Origin: Rhodospirillaceae bacterium | Lineage (GTDB): Bacteria > Pseudomonadota > Alphaproteobacteria > Rhodospirillales > Casp-alpha2 | Length of the DNA: 64,000 nt | Direction of reading: 5' to 3' | Assembly: GCA_016845145.1 (NCBI GenBank) | Contig: JAERTE010000075.1 | Coordinates: 41,984-105,983 of the forward strand | Part shown: in pieces, positions 56,964 through 64,000 of the stretch | Layout of the letters: each line of letters starts with the position of its first letter | Position numbering within the stretch: position 1 is the stretch's first letter | The notes under the pieces: generated by a model | Seen by the model: the letters and a program-made list of their open reading frames with translations, nothing else | Database searches by the model: none | What the model was told of the DNA's origin: nothing | Position numbers and translations under genes: made by a program

Positions 56964-57043
56964 CATAATAATATAACTAATGTGAACGGGCAATGTTTTT
57001 CTTGCTCGCGCCCCATAGTCGAAGCAGCAATCGAAGAGAAACT

Positions 57044-59341
57044 ATGTATCGAATTCATAGCGGGCACTGGGGCGCTTTCGAGGCGCGTGTGGAAGACGGA
57101 AATGTCGTGGAGGTTCGCCCCCTCGCCGATGATCCGAACCCAACGCCCATTCTAGGCGGCGTGGTCGAAGCTACTCATCACGACTGCCGGATCAGACGTC
57201 CTGCGGTGAGACAAGGTTGGCTAGAACGGCGAGATCGTAAGCGCGGCGGGGATCCGTTTGTCGAAGTGCCCTGGGATGAAGCTCTTGATCTTGTCGCCGA
57301 AGAACTGAGGCGCATAAAGGACACCCATGGCAACGAGGCGATCTTTGCGGGTTCCTACGGCTGGTCCAGTGCCGGGCGCTTTCATCACGCCAAGACGCAA
57401 CTACAACGCTTTATGAATTGTTACGGCGGCTTTACAGCGGGAAAGCACAGCTATTCCCTGGCAGCCGGCCTGGCCATATTGCCGCATATCGTGGGTGATT
57501 GCCGGCCCCTCCATCATCCGACCTCTTGGCAGAGCATCGTGACCCATACGGATATGATAGTCGCGTTCGGCGGGCTCGGCACGAAAAACACGCAGATGGA
57601 GCCTGGCGGCACAGCGAACCATTCAACCCTGTCGTGGTATGAAAAGATCGCCCAGCGCGGGGTACGTGTCGTCAGCATCACGCCGATCCGCCACGATACG
57701 TCGGATGTATTGAATGCCGAGTGGTTGGCGCTGCGGCCCAACACCGACGTGGCTCTGATGATGGCGCTCGCCCATACTTTGGTATCGGAGAACCTGCATG
57801 ACCGGGATTTCCTTGCACGTTACACGAGCGGAAGCGAACGGTTCCTGGAATACTTGATGGGGAAGCACGATGGGCGGCCCAAATCAGCGGCTTGGGCTGC
57901 GCCCATTTGTCAGATTCCGGAAACGACTATCGTGACGTTGGCCCGGAGCATGGCCGCGGGTCGCACCATGATTACCACGAGCTACTCCTTGCAGCGCGGT
58001 GATCACGGCGAACAGACATTCTGGATGACCATGGTTCTGGCTTGTCTGCTGGGGCAGGTGGGCTTGCCCGGGGGCGGCTTCGGGTTCGGTTACGGCAGCA
58101 TGCATGGACAGGGCAACCCTGTTCCAGAAAACAAGGCAACGCCTTCTTTCACTGCCGGCCAGAACCCCACAGGCAGTTTCATCCCTGTGGCCCGGATTAC
58201 CGACTTGCTGGAAAATCCTGGGGGCCGATACGAATTCGATGGCGAGACGCGCACCTATCCCGAAACCAAGATGATCTATTGGTGTGGTGGGAATCCGTTT
58301 CACCATCATCAGGATCTGAACCGGTTTTTGGACGCCTGGCGCAAACCGGATACCGTGGTCGTCAACGAGCCTTGGTGGACACCGACAGCCAAGTTGGCGG
58401 ATATTGTCTTGCCCGCCACGACGACGCTGGAGCGCAATGATATCGGCTCCAGTTCGCGCGATCGATATATCATGGCCATGAAACAGATCGTGCCACCACA
58501 ATTTGAAGCCCGAAACGACTTCGACATTTTCTCCGGGCTAGCGGAGCGGCTTGGCATATTCGATCAGTTTACAGAAGGCCGGGACGAACAGACCTGGCTT
58601 CGGTTCTTGTACCAACAGGCAAGAGACCGACATCCGGAGAATACGGCCCTGATGCCTGAGTTCGATACCTTTTGGAAAGTCGGCAAATTCGAGTTTGGAG
58701 AACCCGTCGAGCCGCGCGTGGTCTATCGGGACTTTCGAGACGATCCCATCGAGAACCCATTAGCCACCGAATCGGGCAAGTTCGAGATTTACAGCGAGAA
58801 GATCGCCGGCTTTGGCTATGACGACTGCTCGGGCCATCCGGTTTGGCACGAGCCTGTTGAATGGCTAGGTGGCGAAAGTGCGGGAACTTGGCCTTTGCAT
58901 CTGATTTCCAATCAGCCGCAACACCGGCTTCATTCGCAGATGGATTTCGCGGGCCCGAGCTTGAGGTCGAAAGTTCATGGCCATGAACCGATCGTTCTGT
59001 CACCTGCGGATGCGGCGGCGCGTGACGTCCGGGAGGGGGATTTGGTGCGCGTCTACAATGGGCGCGGGGAAACCTTATGCGTCGCGCAGTTGAGCGACGG
59101 CGTGCGCGACGGCGTGGCGCAAATCTCGACAGGAGCTTGGTTTGATCCGGAAGATTGGCGTGCCGCAGGTGCCCTGGAACGGCACGGCAATCCCAATGTT
59201 CTGACGCTGGACAAAGGGACATCCAAATTGGGGCAAGGCTCTATCGCCCATACAACGTTGGTCGACGTGGAACGCCACACCGGGAACGCAACGGAACCCG
59301 AACCCTATGGTGTGCCCGAATTGCGTTCGATCTCCGACTGA
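57044..59341 (+). CDS. Molybdopterin oxidoreductase, DMSO-reductase family (BisC/TorZ-like)
   Basis: 765-residue cytoplasmic-looking enzyme, probably an S- or N-oxide reductase such as biotin or methionine sulfoxide reductase. The Mo-binding serine position is suggested by SYGWSSAGRFHHAKTQLQRF at about residue 105. No N-terminal Cys motif for a [4Fe-4S] cluster and no Tat signal is visible, as in BisC. The ATG at 57044 (MYRIHSGHWG) is used; an ATG 51 bp earlier is weaker. No reductase partner or cofactor gene lies nearby. Regulated probably by the divergent IclR protein. Confidence 0.87.
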   Translation: MYRIHSGHWGAFEARVEDGNVVEVRPLADDPNPTPILGGVVEATHHDCRIRRPAVRQGWLERRDRKRGGDPFVEVPWDEALDLVAEELRRIKDTHGNEAIFAGSYGWSSAGRFHHAKTQLQRFMNCYGGFTAGKHSYSLAAGLAILPHIVGDCRPLHHPTSWQSIVTHTDMIVAFGGLGTKNTQMEPGGTANHSTLSWYEKIAQRGVRVVSITPIRHDTSDVLNAEWLALRPNTDVALMMALAHTLVSENLHDRDFLARYTSGSERFLEYLMGKHDGRPKSAAWAAPICQIPETTIVTLARSMAAGRTMITTSYSLQRGDHGEQTFWMTMVLACLLGQVGLPGGGFGFGYGSMHGQGNPVPENKATPSFTAGQNPTGSFIPVARITDLLENPGGRYEFDGETRTYPETKMIYWCGGNPFHHHQDLNRFLDAWRKPDTVVVNEPWWTPTAKLADIVLPATTTLERNDIGSSSRDRYIMAMKQIVPPQFEARNDFDIFSGLAERLGIFDQFTEGRDEQTWLRFLYQQARDRHPENTALMPEFDTFWKVGKFEFGEPVEPRVVYRDFRDDPIENPLATESGKFEIYSEKIAGFGYDDCSGHPVWHEPVEWLGGESAGTWPLHLISNQPQHRLHSQMDFAGPSLRSKVHGHEPIVLSPADAAARDVREGDLVRVYNGRGETLCVAQLSDGVRDGVAQISTGAWFDPEDWRAAGALERHGNPNVLTLDKGTSKLGQGSIAHTTLVDVERHTGNATEPEPYGVPELRSISD

Positions 59342-59394
59342 TTGATTAGGTTCCCGACCAAGCCATGCTTCATTCGTTGTCTGAATGGCCGCTT

Positions 59395-59427
59395 GTGGCA
59401 CTTTGCCGAAGTTTCTTAGCGTGCCAC
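59395..59427 (+). terminator. Weak hairpin after the molybdoenzyme gene
   Basis: GTGGCAC (59395-59401) and GTGCCAC (59421-59427) form a 7-bp stem with a 19-base loop, followed by TTTGTTTCTGCTTTT. It could end transcription of the molybdoenzyme gene. The 260-bp gap to purH holds nothing else apart from the purH terminator. Confidence 0.4.
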
Positions 59428-59550
59428 TTTGTTTCTGCTTTTGAAACGAAACGAGCCGTCATCGGGTCAACCCTGCGGATAGCGCATTGCGGCTGTTGGT
59501 CAAGAAATGGTTGATGGAATTTCCTGATCTAACGGCTATATGGACACCAC

Positions 59551-59574
59551 AAAAAAACCGGGCACAAAGCCCGG
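59551..59574 (-). terminator. Rho-independent terminator of purH
   Basis: On the minus strand CCGGGC-TTTGT-GCCCGG (59574-59558) is followed by seven T residues (59557-59551), placed 28 bp after the purH stop. This is a classic intrinsic terminator. Confidence 0.87.
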
Positions 59575-59601
59575 CTTTCCTGAAAACGATTTGTGATTCG
59601 A

Positions 59602-61173
59602 TCAGTGCCGGAAATGCCGCATCCCGGTCATCACCATGGCGAGGCCTTTTTCGTCGGCCGCCGCGATCACTTCATCGTCGCGCATGGACCCGCCCGGCTG
59701 GATTACGGCCGTCGCCCCGGCTTCGGCGGCGGCGAGAAGACCGTCGGCGAAGGGGAAGAAGGCGTCCGACGCCACCACCGCACCCTTGGCCCAGTTCTCC
59801 GCATCGCCAGCGACGCGCGCCGCATCGGCTGCTTTCCACGCGGCAATGCGGGCCGAGTTAACGCGGCTCATCTGGCCGGCGCCGACACCCACCGTCATGC
59901 CGTTCTTGACATAAATGATGGCGTTGGATTTCACATGCTTGCAGACCGTGAATGCGAATTTCAGGTCGGCCATTTCCTGGTCGGTCGGGGCGCGTTTGGT
60001 GACGACCTTGAGGTCTTCCAGTACCCGGTGGTCGCGGCCCTGCAGCAGATAGCCGCCCGAAAGCGAACGCACGGTCATGCCCGCCGCCTCGGCGTCGGGC
60101 ATAGCGCCGGTGGCCAGCACCCGCAGGTTTTTCTTCGTCCCCAGAACCTCACGTGCCTCGGCGCTGATCTCAGGTGCGATAATCACTTCGGCGAACAAGT
60201 CGGCGACTTCCTTGGCAGTGGCGCCGTCGAGCGTTTGGTTGAAGGCGATAATGCCGCCAAAGGCGCTTTCGGTGTCACAGCTCAGCGCACGCAGGTAAGC
60301 GGTCTTGAGGTCATCTGCCTGGGCCACGCCGCAGGGGTTGGCGTGCTTAACGATGACGCAGGCGGGGCCGCCGGTAAATTCGGCCGCCAACTCGAACGCC
60401 GCGTCGGTGTCGTTCAAATTGTTGAAGCTGAGTTCCTTGCCTTGCAGTTGTTCGGCAGTGGCAACGCCGGGGCGGTCCTCGCCGCCAACATAGAAAGCCG
60501 CTTCTTGGTGCGGGTTTTCACCATAGCGCAATGTCTGCCTCAACTCACCGCCGAACACGGCGCGGGCCGGGAAGGTCTCGTCCAATTGGCCGGAGAACCA
60601 TCCGGCGATGGCGGCGTCATAGGCGCCCGTGCGTGCATAGGCCTTGGCCGCCAGCTTGCGGCGGAAATCATCGGTGGTGGCGCCGTCGCCGGCGGCCATT
60701 TCGTCGGTCACGCGGGCGTAATCGCCCGGGTCGACCACCACGGTGACGAAGGCGTGGTTCTTTGAGGCGGCGCGAATCAGCGCCGGGCCGCCGATATCGA
60801 TGTTCTCGATACAGGCGTCGAAGTCACCGCCGCCGGCCACCGTGGCTTCGAACGGATAGAGGTTAACCGCCAGCAGGTCGATCGGCTTGATGCCGTGCTT
60901 GTCCATGGCAGCTTCGTGGTCGGCGTTGCCGCGCACCGCCAACAGCCCGCCGTGGATGGTCGGTTGCAAGGTTTTCACCCGCCCGTCCATGATTTCCGGA
61001 AACCCGGTAAAGTCGGAAACCTCGACCACCGGCACGCCGGCGTCACGAAGCGCCTTGGCCGAGCCACCGGTGGAAAGAATCTCGACGCCTCGGTCGGCTA
61101 ATGCTTGGCCAAACTCAACAAGGCCGGTTTTATCGGAAACGGAAATCAATGCACGTTTAATCGGAAGGGACAT
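59602..61173 (-). CDS. purH: PurH AICAR transformylase / IMP cyclohydrolase
   Basis: 523-residue bifunctional enzyme for the last two steps of IMP synthesis. The N-terminal MGS-like IMP cyclohydrolase domain has [15 protein letters not shown] and [10 protein letters not shown]; the C-terminal transformylase domain has [29 protein letters not shown] and [14 protein letters not shown]. Normal length. A GAGGTC precedes the ATG. The gene is followed by an intrinsic terminator and preceded by the polysaccharide locus on the same strand, 63 bp away. Confidence 0.97.
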   Translation of the reverse strand: MSLPIKRALISVSDKTGLVEFGQALADRGVEILSTGGSAKALRDAGVPVVEVSDFTGFPEIMDGRVKTLQPTIHGGLLAVRGNADHEAAMDKHGIKPIDLLAVNLYPFEATVAGGGDFDACIENIDIGGPALIRAASKNHAFVTVVVDPGDYARVTDEMAAGDGATTDDFRRKLAAKAYARTGAYDAAIAGWFSGQLDETFPARAVFGGELRQTLRYGENPHQEAAFYVGGEDRPGVATAEQLQGKELSFNNLNDTDAAFELAAEFTGGPACVIVKHANPCGVAQADDLKTAYLRALSCDTESAFGGIIAFNQTLDGATAKEVADLFAEVIIAPEISAEAREVLGTKKNLRVLATGAMPDAEAAGMTVRSLSGGYLLQGRDHRVLEDLKVVTKRAPTDQEMADLKFAFTVCKHVKSNAIIYVKNGMTVGVGAGQMSRVNSARIAAWKAADAARVAGDAENWAKGAVVASDAFFPFADGLLAAAEAGATAVIQPGGSMRDDEVIAAADEKGLAMVMTGMRHFRH

Positions 61174-61236
61174 GGGAAAAGACCTCAGGCGTTTGGTGTT
61201 CAGCCGTGTGCGGCGGCCCTGGAATCAATTGGGGCG

Positions 61237-63153
61237 TCAATGGGCACTTGGGCCATCGCCGGTGTATTCAGGGACCAATTCGTGAAGCACAGCGAGCGCT
61301 TCCGTGCGGTCCAAACCGGCGCAGGCGGCCCGCATGCGAGCAACCGCGTGTTCAATGGCGTTTATATCAGCGGCTCTCGGCGCGGCAAGGAGAATCCCGG
61401 CACAAGCCGTTTCAACTAGGGGCTCGGCGCCGTGGAAAATTTCCTCGAACAGTTTTTCACCCGGCCGCAGCCCGACAATTTCAATATTCACGTCGACATC
61501 AGGCTTCAGGCCGGCCAGTCGGATCATCTGGCGCGCCAGATCAATGATCTTTACCGGCTCACCCATATCGAGGACACAGATGTTACCGGGCGGCACCTCG
61601 CCACCGGTCTCGCCCGCACCCAGTGCCGCAGCCTGAAGCACCAGCTCCACAGCTTCGCGGATGGTCATGAAATACCGCCGCATCTCTGGATCGGTGACGG
61701 TCAAGGGGCCGCCGTTTTCCAGCTGACGGTGAAACAAAGGCACAACGGAACCGGTCGAGCCCAACACATTGCCGAACCGCACCGTCACGAAGCGCGTCGC
61801 ATTCGAAACCACGCCCCGTCCCTGAATATCTCGGGCCTGGCAATAGCACTCCGCCAAGCGCTTGGTTGCACCCATGATCGAGGTCGGGTTGACGGCCTTG
61901 TCGGTGGAGATCAACACCATTTGGCCCACACCATGCACGCGGCATGCATCCGCGACGTTGATGGTTCCGAGTGTATTCGTGGCGATGCCTTCCAGCACAT
62001 TATTCTCGACCATGGGCACGTGTTTGAGCGCAGCCGCATGGAATACGACGTGCGGTTCGGATCTTGTGAAAACCTGGTCCAGGCGCACGGCGTCGCGGAC
62101 ATCGGCGATTTCGCTGGTGCGCGGGATATCGGGAAAGAGTTCCGAAACCTCAAGGTCGATGCGATAAAGCGCGTATTCGGAGTTGTCCGCCAATGTCAGT
62201 GAGGCTGGGCCCAAAGCAGCCACCTGGCGCACCAATTCGGCGCCGATGGAGCCGCCGGCACCGGTGACGAGCACCCGCTTGGCACCAATGAGCCGCGCCA
62301 TGGAATCCTTGTCGAGCGGAACTTGCGGCCTGCCCAACAGATCCTCCACGGCGACAGGCTTGATTTCCAACTTGTCCGTCAGGCCGGCCTTCAGATCGGT
62401 AAGCTTTGGCAGCCGCGCGAGGGTCAATCCAAGAGACGTGGAACCTTCAAGCAGTTCGCGCACCCGCTGGCCGTCCATGTCGTCTTTGGTCAGGATCAGG
62501 CGCTGCGGATCGTCGCCTTGCCGTTTCAGTTTCGTGACCGCGCCTTGCAGGTTTTCCAGCGTATCAATGACCTGTACGCCGTGAATCTCCCGGCCGACGC
62601 GGCCGGCACCTTCCGACAAAATGCCGACAACGCGGTAAGAGGCATCAGGCGATTGGTGGAGTGCGCGAAGAAACAATTCCGCGCCGTCACCGGCGCCCGC
62701 CAGCAGAACAGGAATGCGCTTGCCCGGTGCGGTGCCACGCTCAAGGCTGAACCGGCGATCCTTCATCAGCCGATAGAAGAAGCGCGGCCCACCCAGCAAC
62801 GCCATCAGTACAAACCATTCGATGACCAACACAGAGCGAGGCAATGGCTCCAGCCTGAGCCAGATGAACATGGCAAACGCAAAGATAACCACGGCCAGGG
62901 AAACGGCGCGCGTGATGGCCCAAAGATCGTTCAGCGAGGCATAGCGCCATACGCCCCGATACAAACCCGACGACCAGAACACGATAGCGGAGATGGTTGT
63001 AAACAACGCGGTGGCGGCGAGCCAGGTGTCCGAGTAGTACTCGACGACCCAGATATCGAGGCGCAGGTATACGGAAAGCACAAACGACAACGCCGCCATG
63101 AAGATATCATGGGCGAAGACAATCCATCCGCGCGCGCGAATCCTATTTAACAT
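61237..63153 (-). CDS. WbpM/CapD-like nucleotide-sugar 4,6-dehydratase (membrane)
   Basis: 638-residue inner-membrane enzyme that probably converts a UDP-N-acetyl sugar to its 4-keto-6-deoxy form for O-antigen or capsule. The N-terminus has about four membrane segments (to residue 120), then a region with the sugar-binding Rossmann fold GAGGSIGAELVRQ at about 287. The catalytic segment is STDKAVNPTSIMGATKR, with Met in the position of the short-chain Tyr, as in WbpM/FlaA1. The ATG at 63153 follows AAGGG. Its 5' end lies 35 bp from the 265-bp palindromic element. Confidence 0.9.
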   Translation of the reverse strand: MLNRIRARGWIVFAHDIFMAALSFVLSVYLRLDIWVVEYYSDTWLAATALFTTISAIVFWSSGLYRGVWRYASLNDLWAITRAVSLAVVIFAFAMFIWLRLEPLPRSVLVIEWFVLMALLGGPRFFYRLMKDRRFSLERGTAPGKRIPVLLAGAGDGAELFLRALHQSPDASYRVVGILSEGAGRVGREIHGVQVIDTLENLQGAVTKLKRQGDDPQRLILTKDDMDGQRVRELLEGSTSLGLTLARLPKLTDLKAGLTDKLEIKPVAVEDLLGRPQVPLDKDSMARLIGAKRVLVTGAGGSIGAELVRQVAALGPASLTLADNSEYALYRIDLEVSELFPDIPRTSEIADVRDAVRLDQVFTRSEPHVVFHAAALKHVPMVENNVLEGIATNTLGTINVADACRVHGVGQMVLISTDKAVNPTSIMGATKRLAECYCQARDIQGRGVVSNATRFVTVRFGNVLGSTGSVVPLFHRQLENGGPLTVTDPEMRRYFMTIREAVELVLQAAALGAGETGGEVPPGNICVLDMGEPVKIIDLARQMIRLAGLKPDVDVNIEIVGLRPGEKLFEEIFHGAEPLVETACAGILLAAPRAADINAIEHAVARMRAACAGLDRTEALAVLHELVPEYTGDGPSAH

Positions 63154-63187
63154 CGTCGCCCTTTTGCTGTTCCGTTGCGAGGTGCTC

Positions 63188-63212
63188 AATACCAAGTTGC
63201 GATAATATTGAC
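63188..63212 (+). repeat. Left terminal inverted repeat
   Basis: 25 bp, exactly inverted at 63428-63452. It lies 35 bp before the start of the WbpM/CapD-like gene and is AT-rich, unlike the GC-rich interior. Confidence 0.9.
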
Positions 63213-63221
63213 TCATTGAGA

Positions 63222-63315
63222 CGGCTTTCCAAGGTTTTCGGCAAGGAGTGTGCCGCGTGGCGATACGGGGCATCGCGAGCGGTGCACGACGCTGACCGAG
63301 GACCTTGGAAAGCCG
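63222..63315. repeat. Internal hairpin arm 1
   Basis: CGGCTTTCCAAGG (63222-63234) pairs with CCTTGGAAAGCCG (63303-63315); TTTTCGG and CCGAGGA extend the stem to 20 bp with two G-T pairs. The tip holds GTGTGCCGC/GCGGTGCAC and GCGAT/ATCGC pairings. Confidence 0.85.
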
Positions 63316-63322
63316 CCGCTCC

Positions 63323-63420
63323 GGTCACCTATGCAGCCCGTCGGAGGGTGTCGAAAAGCCTTGCCGATGCCCCGCATCGCCCGCGGCTTCTCTCCTACCC
63401 GACGGGCTGCATAGGCGATC
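63323..63420. repeat. Internal hairpin arm 2
   Basis: CCTATGCAGCCCGTCGG (63328-63344) pairs perfectly with 63399-63415, and GGTC/GATC extend it after one mismatch. Inner stems AAGCC/GGCTT and CGATGC-CCC-GCATCG complete the arm. Confidence 0.85.
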
Positions 63421-63427
63421 TCAATAG

Positions 63428-63452
63428 GTCAATATTATCGCAACTTGGTATT
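63428..63452 (-). repeat. Right terminal inverted repeat
   Basis: Mirror copy of the left repeat. Read on the minus strand it contains AAT-ACC-AAG-TTG-CGA-TAA, the final codons and stop of the epimerase gene. Confidence 0.9.
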
Positions 63453-64000
63453 AAACCAAGCCGCGGTTTGTTCCAAGCCCTGATCGACCGAGGCCGGAGG
63501 CCGCCAGCCCAAGTCCTGGCGGATCGCCGAATCGTCAACTTCCAAGGAGCCGGTCAGTCTGGAAACAGCCGGACCTTGGCCCGCCAGGCGTGCGGCTATC
63601 CGGAGCAGCGCGGCCGGCACCGGTAACAAGTGCGTCCGCACGTCAAGCGCTGCGGCGATCTTGCGGACAAGGGCGGTTGTCGACAGATCTTCGCCATCGC
63701 GGACCAAATAGGTATTTCCCGCCGCATCCGGATGCTCCAGGCAGGCTTGCAACGCGGAACAAAGATTGCCGACGTAAACAAGGCTGCGGCGGTTTGAGAT
63801 CATGCCCAGCGGCAGTATTTTTCCGCCCGCGACCGCCTGCATCAAGCGTAGAAAATTGCCTTTTACGCCGGGTCCGTAGACCAGTGGTGCGCGCAGGATA
63901 CAGACTTTGGTGGAGGTGCTTTCCGTGGCGCGCATGAGCTCGCTCTCCGCATCTCGCTTGGTGCGGCCATAAGCATCTTCGGGGGCGGGCGGGGTATCTG
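63435..64000 (-). CDS. NAD-dependent epimerase/dehydratase, 5' end outside window
   Basis: C-terminal part of an extended short-chain dehydrogenase/reductase, likely a nucleotide-sugar epimerase or reductase. The frame is open to the window edge and includes YGRTKRDAE, the catalytic Y-x3-K motif, then ILRAPLVYGPGVKGNFL, LVYVGNLCSAL, and a C-terminus ending DLGWRPPASVDQGLEQTAAWFNTKLR-type sequence. The final six codons and stop lie in the right repeat of the palindromic element, so the natural C-terminus may have been altered. It probably belongs to the same polysaccharide pathway as the adjacent dehydratase. Confidence 0.85.
   Translation of the reverse strand, partial: DTPPAPEDAYGRTKRDAESELMRATESTSTKVCILRAPLVYGPGVKGNFLRLMQAVAGGKILPLGMISNRRSLVYVGNLCSALQACLEHPDAAGNTYLVRDGEDLSTTALVRKIAAALDVRTHLLPVPAALLRIAARLAGQGPAVSRLTGSLEVDDSAIRQDLGWRPPASVDQGLEQTAAWFNTKLR

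Larger units (their letters stand above)
63188..63452. mobile_element. 265-bp palindromic element with 25-bp terminal inverted repeats
   Basis: Perfect 25-bp inverted repeats (63188-63212 and 63428-63452, starting AATACCAAGTTGCGATAATA) bound a non-coding, highly structured segment. They extend imperfectly to about 34 bp (ATTGAGA arms at 63215-63221). Inside, one long hairpin (63222-63241 paired with 63296-63315, 20 bp with two G-T) and a second (63328-63344 paired with 63399-63415, 17 bp perfect) fold side by side. The apical parts carry smaller hairpins. No transposase is present. The right repeat contains the stop codon of the neighbouring epimerase. A miniature transposable element (MITE) is the best guess; an RNA or protein-binding function is not excluded. 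I do not recognise the family. Confidence 0.75.

Noticed and set aside
63188..63452. Palindromic element as an ordinary Rho-independent terminator.
   Set aside because: Two long hairpins and terminal repeats are far more than a terminator needs, and no clean T-run follows either arm.

Overview
This window is the chromosomal origin neighbourhood of an alphaproteobacterium, most likely a Rhodospirillales-type lineage. The assignment rests on gene order: hslVU, XRE/Smr, mltA, tim44-like, fxsA, secB, dnaQ, coaE, maf and ppsR on the left, then hemE-hemH-hemJ-rho, then mnmE-mnmG-rsmG-parA-parB-holA-lptE-leuS. It is also supported by TimA-type Tim44, a 1612-residue NAD-dependent glutamate dehydrogenase and LptE/DUF3576 lipoproteins. 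Coding is dense, moderately GC-rich and almost entirely housekeeping.

Replication and segregation hub (10.8-28.8 kb). The 458-bp gene-free, AT-rich gap between divergent ppsR and hemE is the expected alphaproteobacterial oriC position and carries near-consensus DnaA boxes. Transcription diverges from it: most genes to the left are on the minus strand, and hemE to parB are mostly on the plus strand. About 11 kb to the right, two perfect 16-bp parS palindromes lie 44 bp apart between mnmE and mnmG, just upstream of rsmG-parA-parB. An AT-rich patch with a MerR-type regulator and a possible 50-residue membrane protein lies between hemJ and rho. A minus-strand block (quinone reductase, Ogt, DUF255 protein) separates rho from mnmE.

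Left arm (0-10.8 kb). This is the protease HslUV, an XRE/Smr pair, a lactate-utilisation lutABC operon placed between smr and mltA, and the mltA-tim44, fxsA-secB and maf-coaE-dnaQ genes. Between maf and coaE, where alphaproteobacteria usually carry aroE, there is only a 14-codon reading frame that looks like an aroE remnant.

Middle (28.7-47.6 kb). Here are leuS and lptE, lipoproteins, PLP homeostasis (yggS), an L,D-transpeptidase, a RibA with a degenerate RibB-like N-terminus, an OmpR-type regulator, xthA, lolA-ftsK, and glnK-amtB with a strong terminator. They are followed by a UbiH-type hydroxylase, DUF971, Trm112, a LON-domain protein, the thioredoxin-TPR protein YbbN, and a ProX-type editing protein.

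Right arm (47.6-64 kb). This holds tRNA-Gly(GCC), a CheY-like regulator, NAD-GDH with a UMF1-type transporter, a SIS sugar isomerase, a PPOX flavoprotein, an IclR regulator divergent from an orphan cytoplasmic molybdoenzyme, and purH. It ends in a polysaccharide locus (a WbpM/CapD-like dehydratase and an NAD-dependent epimerase cut by the window edge). Between the last two genes is the most unusual object in the window: a 265-bp element with perfect 25-bp terminal inverted repeats and two long internal hairpins. Its right repeat supplies the stop codon of the epimerase gene.
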